6,769 bases of DNA from Nitrospirota bacterium (GTDB taxonomy: Bacteria > Nitrospirota > JACRHJ01): NCBI GenBank assembly GCA_027328825.1, contig DAHWTK010000090.1, positions 1 through 6,769 on the forward strand. The letters run 5' to 3'. The notes under the pieces are model-generated. The model did not search any database. It was not told the origin of the DNA and saw only the letters and a list, made by a program, of their open reading frames with translations. A program made the translations under genes and the position numbers. Below are positions 1 through 5,718 of this stretch, piece by piece; the stretch's first letter is position 1, and every line of letters starts with the position of its first letter.

Positions 1-3
1 TTT

Positions 4-8
4 ACCTC
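4..8 (-). promoter_or_regulatory. Probable ribosome binding site of the next gene, which lies off the left edge
   Basis: On the minus strand the FHA gene stop TAA is followed at once by CGAGGTAAA, and the window then ends. GAGGT is a good Shine-Dalgarno core, and a start codon at the usual spacing would fall just outside the window. This suggests that the operon continues leftward. The start codon itself is not visible, so this is inference. Confidence 0.4.
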
Positions 9-9
9 G

Positions 10-309
10 TTACTTTGCAATCTTAAAGACGAAACTCATAAACCCCAGCGAGACCAGGTCTCCCTCGCCGAGCTTCCTGGGCGTCCCCGGCTCGACCCGG
101 ACGGAGTTGACGAACGTGCCGTTGCTGCTGCCCTCGTCCTTGACGTACCAGCCGTCCTCGCCCTTGATAAACGTCGCATGTATGCGCGAGACGTATTTGC
201 TCCCTTTCAGGCGGCTCACATTCACGTCCGCCTCCCTGCCGATTGTCAGCCCGTCGAGCAGAGGGAAATGGAAGCTTTCGTCGTCCTCAAAGTAGAGTTC
301 GGGTTTCAT
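10..309 (-). CDS. Small stand-alone FHA-domain protein
   Basis: This 99-residue protein consists almost entirely of one forkhead-associated domain, a fold that binds phosphothreonine peptides. The signature residues are all visible: GRE at 24-26 (the phosphate-contacting Arg), SRIH at 41-44 (the conserved Ser and His), and SSNGTFVN at 61-68 (the Asn loop that contacts the peptide backbone). The closing beta strands contain GD at 83-84 and end at the C-terminus. There is no signal peptide, membrane segment or second domain, so it is probably a cytoplasmic adaptor. The start ATG is preceded by CGGAGA, with GGAG 7 bases upstream (plus-strand 317-320), which supports this start. It lies 20 bases after the HNH-like gene. 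No Ser/Thr kinase or phosphatase is in the window, so its partner is unknown. The family call is firm and the biological role is open. Confidence 0.9.
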   Translation of the reverse strand: MKPELYFEDDESFHFPLLDGLTIGREADVNVSRLKGSKYVSRIHATFIKGEDGWYVKDEGSSNGTFVNSVRVEPGTPRKLGEGDLVSLGFMSFVFKIAK

Positions 310-316
310 GTGGGGT

Positions 317-320
317 CTCC
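317..320 (-). promoter_or_regulatory. Ribosome binding site of the FHA gene
   Basis: The minus strand reads GACGGAGACCCCACATG. GGAG sits 7 bases before the ATG at 309 and is one of the clearest Shine-Dalgarno sequences in the window. It lies between the stop of the HNH-like gene and this start, so the FHA gene can be translated independently. Confidence 0.6.
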
Positions 321-329
321 GTCATAATA

Positions 330-986
330 TTAAACCTTCTGTGAAGCAGCTATAACGTGAAATCCTTCATAGAATGTCATTAATATGAGGCATATATCTG
401 GATCATAACTTCGGTGTATTTTATATTTAAAAACCTGCGGATTTGCTCCTATGGCTTTATCTTTTTCGAATGATTCTAAAATTTTTATGAAACCATTTTG
501 AACGTATTTGTTAAAATCAGGATCATCAATTTTATAAAAAGCAAAAGATACTACATTAAATGGATAAACCCATTTTTGTTTGAAATGAGAATAGAATATT
601 CCCTTTGCTACATGTTCGATACTTTTATTGAATCTTTCATCATCAACTTTATACGCTATAGTTTTCTTCCCGTTTACAATAGCTCCTCGATATTCTTTTA
701 AAAATAATGACGCCAGATGAGGTTTTCGTTTTAAGGCTCTTATGAATTTTGTAAGAATTTGTTGCTGACAAACTTCATTATTCTGAAAATGTGAAATTAA
801 AACAAACAGCAGATATTCATCGTCTTTTGTCTTATGTAAATTATGAATATCGCATGATGGAACTCTTATTAAATTATTTCGCAAATTAAGTCCAACATCT
901 TTGTATTCAGGAAAAATACATAATGGTGGCACATGTTCTTTAGATGTTGCTTCCAAGTCGCACATATAACAGGTTTTTTTCGGCAT
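330..986 (-). CDS. AT-rich HNH-like (treble-clef zinc) protein of unknown function, likely horizontally acquired
   Basis: The 218-residue product has an HNH-endonuclease-like N-terminus: C6-x2-C9, then SKEHVPP at 15-21 (E17-H18 in the place of the usual D/E-H catalytic pair), then C45-x2-H48-N49 with K52. These resemble the two zinc knuckles, catalytic His and Asn of the beta-beta-alpha-metal fold. The rest (about 55-218) is rich in Lys, Phe and Tyr; I recognise no domain there and see no clear membrane helix. Base composition is unlike its neighbours: three sampled 60-base rows are 25-30% G+C, against 67% for a row of comF. It starts 9 bases after the comF stop, with only a weak GAGA site overlapping that stop, and ends 20 bases before the FHA gene. 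Composition and context suggest transfer. A nuclease or defence role is possible but unproven. Confidence 0.65.
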   Translation of the reverse strand: MPKKTCYMCDLEATSKEHVPPLCIFPEYKDVGLNLRNNLIRVPSCDIHNLHKTKDDEYLLFVLISHFQNNEVCQQQILTKFIRALKRKPHLASLFLKEYRGAIVNGKKTIAYKVDDERFNKSIEHVAKGIFYSHFKQKWVYPFNVVSFAFYKIDDPDFNKYVQNGFIKILESFEKDKAIGANPQVFKYKIHRSYDPDICLILMTFYEGFHVIAASQKV

Positions 987-995
987 CTTTATCTC

Positions 996-1760
996 TCACA
1001 CCGCCCGCGCCACGGTAAGGACGTAGACCGCCTCAGCGCCGGATTCCTTCAGAACCTTCGCGCATTCGCGGACTGTCGCGCCGGTGGTGTATACGTCGTC
1101 CACGAGCAGGACGCGCCTGCCCGCAAACTCATCGCCCTCCACGGCGAACGCGCCCTTCACGTTCTCCTCTCGCTCGGCGGAGGAAAGCTCCACCTGCGGG
1201 CGGGTGTACCGTATCCTTGAGAGTCCGTCCAGGTCGAGCGGAATGTCGAGAGAGAGCGCCGCATACTCAGCAAGGAAAAGCGACTGGTTGAATCCGCGCC
1301 TTGCAAGCCTGCGCCGGTGAAGCGGCACGGCGGCGGCGATTTCCGCGTCCGGGAAGAACGCCTCTGCGCCGCGGGCGGCAAGCGGCCCGAGGAATTTCCG
1401 CATGGCGCGAAGGCGCCCGTATTTATATAGATGAATCGCCTCGCGCACCGTCCCTTTGTATTCCACAGCCGCGCGCGCGGCGGTATAGCCGGGCGACTGG
1501 GAGAGGCATTCGAAGCAGGGATGGTCGTCCCCGGAGCCGTCCGGGAACGGGACGCCGCAGACCGTGCATAAAGGAGATTTTATAGGATATATATCGCCGG
1601 CGCACTTGTCGCAGAAAAAATCGGTAGGACGGCCTCTCAAGTCCGTGCCGTCCGCTGCCCGACTCCTGTCTACCGGCCTGCCGCAGGCGGTCGACCGTCC
1701 GCAGGAGCGACAGCGCCTGGGATAGAGCAAGTCTATAAAGAAATTCAGTAAGTCAGCCAT
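996..1760 (-). CDS. comF: ComF-family phosphoribosyltransferase-like protein with extended zinc-finger linker
   Basis: The 254-residue protein has the ComF layout. An N-terminal cysteine-rich region carries C17/C20, C50/C53, C65/C68 and C82/C85, presumably binding zinc. It is followed by a type-I phosphoribosyltransferase fold. RRGFNQS at 154-160 is the conserved ComF/GntX motif, and LLVDDVYTTGAT at 218-229 is the PRPP-binding loop with paired Asp. ComF proteins are needed for natural transformation in several bacteria, probably helping single-stranded DNA entry or processing in the cytoplasm; related GntX/YhgH proteins are often housekeeping neighbours. No other competence gene is in the window. 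The spacing between C20 and C50 is 29 residues, against about 11 in E. coli GntX as I remember it, and the extra DNA includes a palindrome (see 1668-1695). The start lies 30 bases after the gpmI stop, and no strong Shine-Dalgarno is visible. Confidence 0.88.
   Translation of the reverse strand: MADLLNFFIDLLYPRRCRSCGRSTACGRPVDRSRAADGTDLRGRPTDFFCDKCAGDIYPIKSPLCTVCGVPFPDGSGDDHPCFECLSQSPGYTAARAAVEYKGTVREAIHLYKYGRLRAMRKFLGPLAARGAEAFFPDAEIAAAVPLHRRRLARRGFNQSLFLAEYAALSLDIPLDLDGLSRIRYTRPQVELSSAEREENVKGAFAVEGDEFAGRRVLLVDDVYTTGATVRECAKVLKESGAEAVYVLTVARAV
1668..1695. repeat. Imperfect palindrome inside comF, coding for the extended zinc-finger linker
   Basis: The left arm (1668-1681) and right arm (1683-1695) form a near-perfect inverted repeat centred on CCTGC-C-GCAGG, with one bulged G (1675) and one mismatch (1671/1692). 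Weaker flanking inverted segments, GGACGGCC near 1627-1634 and GGTCGACCGTCC near 1689-1700, could mark the limits of a larger inserted unit. It encodes residues of about 22-31, within the unusually long stretch between C20 and C50 of ComF. It reads through in frame. It may be an inserted palindromic element or simply GC-rich coding drift. Confidence 0.45.
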
Positions 1761-1790
1761 ACGAAGGGCGTTGTGGCGCCGGACGACCGG

Positions 1791-3404
1791 CTAATCATGG
1801 CAGATGAGGCTTCGGCCTGTCATCTCCTCCGGCTTTTTTATTCCCATGATTTCGAGGATAGTCGGGGCGACGTCTCCGAGCCTGCCGCCGTCCTTCAGCG
1901 CATAGCCTTCCAGGCACAAAATAAACGGGACTTTATTTGACGTGTGGGCCGTATACGGCTCTTTATCGGAAGGGTCGTACATCCGCTCGACGTTGCCGTG
2001 GTCGGACATGACAAACGCCGCGCCGCCTTTGGATATGACCGTAGGTATGATGCGCGAGAGACATGCGTCCACCGTCTCGCAGGCTTTCACAGCCGCGTCC
2101 ATGATGCCGGTATGACCTACCATGTCGGGGTTGGCGAAGTTCATTATTACGACGTCGTATTTACCGGATTCAATTCGTTTTATGACCTCGTCCGTCACCT
2201 GTATCGCGCTCATCTCCGGCTTCAAGTCGTATGTTGCCACATCGCGCGGAGAGGGGATGAGGCATCTGTCTTCGTTCCTGAAAGGCGTTTCGACTCCGCC
2301 GTTAAAAAAGAACGTCACGTGCGCGTATTTCTCCGTCTCGGCGATTCGGAGCTGCGTAAGGCCGCTATCGGCTATAACTTCGCCCAGGATATTCCTGAGG
2401 CTCACGGGCGGGAATGCGACCGGGAGATTAAACGTCTTGTCGTATTCCGTCATGCAGGCGAAACAGGATAGCTTCGGGCGTGATTTTCTATCGAAACCCT
2501 TGAAATCGTCCAGCGCAAGCGCGCGCGTAATCTCGCGCGTCCTGTCCGTGCGGAAGTTGAAGAATATCACGCTGTCGCCGTCCTTAATTTCACCCTCACC
2601 CCGGCCCTCCCCCCTCGAAGGGGAAGGGTATATGGTTTCCCCTCCCTTGAGGGGAGGGGACTGAGGGAAGGGTGAATATTCGACTACCGTAGGGACGATG
2701 AATTCGTCCGTCTGGCCATTTCCGTAAGCCTGCTTTACCGCGCCGTCCGCCGATTCGGCCTTCTCTCCTTCGCCAAGGACAATCGCGTCGTATGCCTTCT
2801 CTATCCTGTCCCAACGGTTGTCCCTGTCCATCGCGTAGTATCTGCCGGAGACAGTCCCGACGCGGGCGACTTCGCCCATGCCGTTTTCGCCGATAAACCG
2901 CAACAGCTTTTCCATGTAGCCCAGGCCGCTCTGCGGCGGGGTGTCGCGTCCGTCCATGAACGCATGGACTATAATACTACTGACGCCTCTGTCTACCGCC
3001 ATCTTCATCAGCGCATAGAGGTGCGCCTGGTCGCTGTGCACGCCGCCGTCGGAGAGAAGCCCCATGAGGTGCAGTGAAGAGCCGCTTACGGCGGCCTTTC
3101 CCATTGCTTCGATTATGACGGGATTTGCGGCGATTTCGCCGGTTCTTATAGCGAGGTTTATCCTGGTGTAGTCCTGGTATACTACCCTGCCCGCGCCGAT
3201 GTTCAGGTGCCCTACTTCGGAGTTCCCCATCTGGCCTTCGGGCAGGCCCACGTCCTCTCCGGACGCGGCCAGCGCCGTGTTCGGATATTTTTCGAGCAGA
3301 GAGTTATAGAATGGTAATTTCGCCTGCGCCTTGGCGGAATATGCCGGGTCCGTCTCGACGCCCCAGCCGTCGATGATTATGAGGGTTATCGGGCGGTAAG
3401 CCAT
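1791..3404 (-). CDS. gpmI: 2,3-bisphosphoglycerate-independent phosphoglycerate mutase, with an in-frame repeat insertion
   Basis: This enzyme interconverts 3- and 2-phosphoglycerate in glycolysis and gluconeogenesis using two metal ions (usually Mn2+) and a phosphoserine intermediate. All key motifs are present: DGWG at 12-15 (metal Asp), NSEVGH at 61-66 (catalytic Ser62), GGVHS at 120-124, DGRDTPP at 151-157, GRYYAMDRD at 187-195, FNFRTDR at 282-288, AETEKYAH at 355-362 (Lys359), NPDMVGHTG at 425-433 (Asp427, His431), SDHGN at 467-471 and H487. The length of 537 residues exceeds the usual roughly 510-515. The excess lies at about 244-272, where a Pro/Gly/Glu-rich stretch sits between TDEF and DGD; this gap is 39 residues, against about 17 in the E. 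coli enzyme from memory. That stretch is encoded by a palindromic DNA repeat. The reading frame is intact, so the enzyme is probably functional. It starts 7 bases after the lapAB-like gene with no evident Shine-Dalgarno, which suggests translational coupling. Confidence 0.97.
   Translation of the reverse strand: MAYRPITLIIIDGWGVETDPAYSAKAQAKLPFYNSLLEKYPNTALAASGEDVGLPEGQMGNSEVGHLNIGAGRVVYQDYTRINLAIRTGEIAANPVIIEAMGKAAVSGSSLHLMGLLSDGGVHSDQAHLYALMKMAVDRGVSSIIVHAFMDGRDTPPQSGLGYMEKLLRFIGENGMGEVARVGTVSGRYYAMDRDNRWDRIEKAYDAIVLGEGEKAESADGAVKQAYGNGQTDEFIVPTVVEYSPFPQSPPLKGGETIYPSPSRGEGRGEGEIKDGDSVIFFNFRTDRTREITRALALDDFKGFDRKSRPKLSCFACMTEYDKTFNLPVAFPPVSLRNILGEVIADSGLTQLRIAETEKYAHVTFFFNGGVETPFRNEDRCLIPSPRDVATYDLKPEMSAIQVTDEVIKRIESGKYDVVIMNFANPDMVGHTGIMDAAVKACETVDACLSRIIPTVISKGGAAFVMSDHGNVERMYDPSDKEPYTAHTSNKVPFILCLEGYALKDGGRLGDVAPTILEIMGIKKPEEMTGRSLICHD
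2589..2676. repeat. GC-rich palindromic repeat inserted in frame within gpmI
   Basis: The element is bounded by the perfect inverted repeat TTCACCCT (2589-2596) / AGGGTGAA (2669-2676) and contains two internal hairpins. One has a perfect 9-bp stem (2638-2646 with 2652-2660) and a short loop; the other is imperfect (2605-2613 with 2620-2628). C-runs and G-runs alternate strongly, unlike the rest of gpmI. On the minus strand it reads through without a stop and encodes a peptide with PPLKGG and PSPSRGEGRGEG. Peptides of this kind are, from general experience, typical translations of dispersed intergenic repeats of the form CCCTCTCCC...GGGAGAGGG. The excess length of GpmI matches this stretch. 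Confidence 0.8.
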
Positions 3405-3411
3405 AGGCTTG

Positions 3412-4719
3412 TCAGCAATATTTATCCAGGTCTATGGAATAGGTGTTCCATTTGCCGCAGCGAGGACACCTGCCGGACCATTCCGTGGAGAAGTGGTCGC
3501 AACTCACGCATCGATAGGGCACCACGGGCTTGTCTCCGTATGCCAGGGCCTTTTTGAATTCAGCCGCGGCGGGCTGATACGAGCCCCTGCGGAGATAGAG
3601 GTTGCCGAGAAGCTTGTGCAGGTCTACAAGACTGCGGGTAGAGCTGTCTATCGCGGAAAGCGTATTGAAGGCGTCGTCTATCATCTCAAGGCGGTAATAC
3701 AGCTTGCCGAGGAAGAAATTCAGCGAGACGTCCTTCGGATTCCCGCTCAGGGCGGACTTATAAAAATTTATTATCTTTGCCGGGGTTCCGAGCTTGAGGT
3801 AGAGGTCTTCCAGGCGGTGCAGAAGGGTAATGGAGCCTGTGGTCTTGTAAGCATCCTCCCACAGGGCGGCGGCCTCCGCGCTGCGGTTCTCTTCGAGGTA
3901 TACCTCGCCAAGCCCGAGATACGCAGGCACGAAGTCCCTTTCCGTCTTCAGGAGATTTTTAAATACGCGCTTCGCTTTTTCGAGGTTCCCGTCTTCCAGG
4001 AGAACCCTGCCCGTCTCGTACTTGAGGCCCACGAGGCGCCCGTGCTCCGCCTCTCGCTCCTTGGACGGCAGTGTCAGCTTCAATATCCTCTCCTGTGTCT
4101 CCTCGGCCTTCTCAAAATTGCCCGCGCCCTGGTGAATGTCCCGTATCCTTGCAAGCGCGCGCAGGTTTCCTTCGTCTTTTTCGAGTATATCCTCAAGCGT
4201 CCGGAGCGCGTCCTCCACGCGCCGGGCGTCCTGGTAGTCGAGCGCCAGCGCGAACAGGACTTCGATATTGCCTTCGTCGGCTTTCTGGGCAAGCTGATGG
4301 AACCTTATCGCCTCCTGGTAATCGCCCTCCTTGTGCCGTATGGAACCGAGCCTTAAGAGCGCGTCGGCGTGGTCGGGCTTGAGTGCAATTACCTTGTCGA
4401 AATATTTTGCGGCAAGGTCGGCCCTGCGGGAGAGGAGCGCGTTAAGCCCCTTGGAATACAGCACCTGCACCCGCGAATCCCTCTGGCGGTCGCGTGTAAT
4501 CTTCCATTTCTTGAAGAACTCGCCGGTCGCCTTTATGTACGTGCCTACCAATACGACGAGCGCGCCGAATATCGCGGAGCCGAGCATAAGCGCCATCTTG
4601 GATGGCTCGAAAAGCACGTTGCCCGGAAGGGTAATGTTCACGTCTCCGGGGTTTAAATAATCAACCCATACTATGAACGCCGCGAAAACTATGAGCAGTG
4701 ATATTGCGCGAATAATCAT
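3412..4719 (-). CDS. lapB: Membrane-anchored TPR protein, LapA-like N-terminus fused to LapB (YciM)-like TPR and rubredoxin-type C-terminus
   Basis: This 435-residue protein has three parts. Residues 1-72 contain two hydrophobic helices (about 3-20 and 42-62) separated by a loop with NPGDVNITLP, which matches the two-helix plan of LapA (DUF1049); LapB itself has one anchor. Residues of about 84-395 are helical pairs of TPR type, e.g. YSKGLNALLSRRADLAAKYF, DALLRLGSIRHKEGDYQEAI and AYLGLGEVYLEENRSAEAAA. The C-terminus has C404-x2-C407 and C418-x2-C421 followed by GKWNTY, the rubredoxin-like metal site of LapB. In E. coli, LapB at the inner membrane works with FtsH to control LpxC turnover and hence lipopolysaccharide synthesis, with LapA encoded next to it. 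A similar role here is inferred. The start has a good GGAAG site 4 bases upstream (plus-strand 4724-4728). Membership of the LapB family is likely; the LapA assignment of the first 72 residues is less sure. Confidence 0.82.
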   Translation of the reverse strand: MIIRAISLLIVFAAFIVWVDYLNPGDVNITLPGNVLFEPSKMALMLGSAIFGALVVLVGTYIKATGEFFKKWKITRDRQRDSRVQVLYSKGLNALLSRRADLAAKYFDKVIALKPDHADALLRLGSIRHKEGDYQEAIRFHQLAQKADEGNIEVLFALALDYQDARRVEDALRTLEDILEKDEGNLRALARIRDIHQGAGNFEKAEETQERILKLTLPSKEREAEHGRLVGLKYETGRVLLEDGNLEKAKRVFKNLLKTERDFVPAYLGLGEVYLEENRSAEAAALWEDAYKTTGSITLLHRLEDLYLKLGTPAKIINFYKSALSGNPKDVSLNFFLGKLYYRLEMIDDAFNTLSAIDSSTRSLVDLHKLLGNLYLRRGSYQPAAAEFKKALAYGDKPVVPYRCVSCDHFSTEWSGRCPRCGKWNTYSIDLDKYC

Positions 4720-4723
4720 TTAA

Positions 4724-4728
4724 CTTCC
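4724..4728 (-). promoter_or_regulatory. Ribosome binding site of the lapAB-like gene
   Basis: The minus strand reads CCGGAAGTTAAATG, placing GGAAG 4 bases before the ATG at 4719. It fixes the start at the first Met of the hydrophobic N-terminus. It follows the palindromic repeat directly, so any structure formed by that repeat would sit about 15 bases upstream. Confidence 0.5.
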
Positions 4729-4743
4729 GGTTGCAGTATTGGG

Positions 4744-4818
4744 TGTCATTCTGAGCTTAAGCGAATAATCTGTTTTTTTTAAATCACTTTCGGATTCTTA
4801 ACTTCGTTCAGAATGACA
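4744..4818. repeat. 75-bp imperfect inverted repeat (MITE-like), TGTCATTCTGA ends
   Basis: The gap between rlmH and the lapAB-like gene is mostly filled by an element with perfect 11-base inverted ends, TGTCATTCTGA at 4744-4754 and TCAGAATGACA at 4808-4818. Each arm extends inward with a diverged copy of the same motif (the left arm has GCGAATAATCTG; the right arm read in reverse has ACGAAGTTAAGAATCCG). The centre holds eight T at 4773-4780. This resembles a repeat unit widely dispersed in bacterial genomes, of the form TGTCATTCTGAGCGAAGCGAAGAATCT, which I recognise from general experience. There is no coding capacity and no clear target-site duplication. In the transcript it could form a long imperfect hairpin between the two halves of the operon. 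Confidence 0.75.
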
Positions 4819-4847
4819 GCGTTAAAAAGACCGTCCCGACGCCAGCC

Positions 4848-5303
4848 TCAGTAGTGATACGTCCGTCCCTGGATAATCGTAAAGGCCCGGTAAATCTGCT
4901 CCAGTAATATAAGCCGCGCCATCTCGTGCGTAAACGTGAGCCTTGAGAGCGACAGCTTGTAGTCCGCCCTAGCCAGCACGTCCCCAGAAAGTCCGAACGG
5001 CCCGCCGACAGCGAAGACGATATTTCTGCCCTGATCCATTACCGGGGCGAGTTTGCCTGCGAGTTCGACCGAGTCCGGGTTATTCCCGCGTTCGTGCAGG
5101 GATATAAGGTAGTCGGAAGGCGCGACTCTTTCAAGTATGGACGCCCCCTCCTCCCTCACCGCGTCCGGGCCGCTTCTCGATGAGCCCTTTATCTCCCGGA
5201 TTTCAATCTTCGTCTGCCGCTTAAGGAGCCTCAAGTATTTCCCGATGCCGTCGTTTATGAACCCTTCCTTCGTCTTCCCGATGAATACCAGGAGCATAGG
5301 CAT
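4848..5303 (-). CDS. rlmH: 23S rRNA pseudouridine-1915 N3-methyltransferase
   Basis: RlmH is a small SPOUT-class enzyme that uses S-adenosylmethionine to methylate pseudouridine 1915 in helix 69 of 23S rRNA, acting on assembled 70S ribosomes. The 151-residue length is typical. The AdoMet-binding knot is visible as FAVGGPFG at 97-104, followed by SLSRLTFTHEMAR at 118-130 and the hallmark C-terminus LEQIYRAFTIIQGRTYHY (134-151). LHERG at 69-73 matches the conserved L-D/H-E/x-x-G turn after beta strand 3. The ATG shares its A with the TGA of rsfS (TGATG), implying coupled translation. Met3 is an alternative start, but the overlap favours Met1. A 128-base gap with a palindromic repeat follows. 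Confidence 0.96.
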   Translation of the reverse strand: MPMLLVFIGKTKEGFINDGIGKYLRLLKRQTKIEIREIKGSSRSGPDAVREEGASILERVAPSDYLISLHERGNNPDSVELAGKLAPVMDQGRNIVFAVGGPFGLSGDVLARADYKLSLSRLTFTHEMARLILLEQIYRAFTIIQGRTYHY

Positions 5304-5704
5304 CAGTCGTCTTCAGGCGGAATATCGAGCCTCGGCGCGTCGCCCCAGAGGCCGTCCAGGTCGTAGAACTCACGGGTTTCCGGCTCGAAGATATGGACAA
5401 TTATATCCCCGTAGTCCATAAGCACCCATCTGCACTCCGGAAAACCCTCCACCCGGAGATACTGTTCGCGCCTGCCGGAGAGCCGGAAGTCTATCTCCTC
5501 CGCTATCGCACGCACCTGCCTGGAAGTATTGCCGGTGCATATGACAAAATAATCGGCGAGCGTGGTAATCTCCCTGACATCGAGCGTCAGGAGGTCTTCC
5601 GCTTTCTTCCCAAGCGCGGCATGTGCAGCCAGTACCGCCTTTTCCTTAGAGTCCAGGCCTTTAGGAGGCGCCTTTATTTTACCGTGGCTTGCCGGAATTG
5701 TCAT
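5303..5704 (-). CDS. rsfS: Ribosomal silencing factor RsfS (Iojap family)
   Basis: RsfS binds ribosomal protein uL14 on the 50S subunit and blocks joining with 30S, lowering translation when nutrients are short. The 133-residue product has the family motifs: LADYFVICTGNTSRQVRAIAEEI at about 49-71, EGFPECRWVLMDYGDIIVHIF at about 86-106 and REFYDLDGLWGDAP at 111-124. The first roughly 18 residues (Pro/Lys-rich) form an extra N-terminal tail compared with short homologues. No good Shine-Dalgarno precedes the ATG, which lies 14 bases after the nadD stop in an AT-rich stretch, so the exact start is less certain than the gene. It sits next to nadD and rlmH, the classic bacterial order. Confidence 0.96.
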   Translation of the reverse strand: MTIPASHGKIKAPPKGLDSKEKAVLAAHAALGKKAEDLLTLDVREITTLADYFVICTGNTSRQVRAIAEEIDFRLSGRREQYLRVEGFPECRWVLMDYGDIIVHIFEPETREFYDLDGLWGDAPRLDIPPEDD

Positions 5705-5718
5705 TTGTTGTTGATAAG

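Noticed and set aside
2521..2541. Direct repeat CGCGCGT-AATCT-CGCGCGT
   Set aside because: It encodes the conserved REITRA segment of GpmI and is explained by coding constraint.
1944..2664. Plus-strand open frames over gpmI, one running through the palindromic repeat
   Set aside because: GpmI motifs lie throughout the opposite strand, and the plus-strand translations show no family features.
2580..2685. Target-site duplication around the gpmI repeat (ATATT / AAATT)
   Set aside because: The two flanks match in only four of five bases and are AT-rich, so chance is a sufficient explanation.
3409..4356. Long open frame of 315 codons on the plus strand
   Set aside because: It lies entirely antisense to the TPR gene, has no recognisable domain, and is explained by codon bias of a GC-rich gene.
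4773..4780. Run of eight T as a rho-independent terminator
   Set aside because: The T-run is on the plus strand while all genes are on the minus strand, where it is an A-run in the middle of a palindrome; no gene on the plus strand needs a terminator here.
4822..4840. GGACGGTCTTTTT on the minus strand just after rlmH as a terminator
   Set aside because: The only stem before the T-run is about three base pairs (CGT/ACG), too weak to call.
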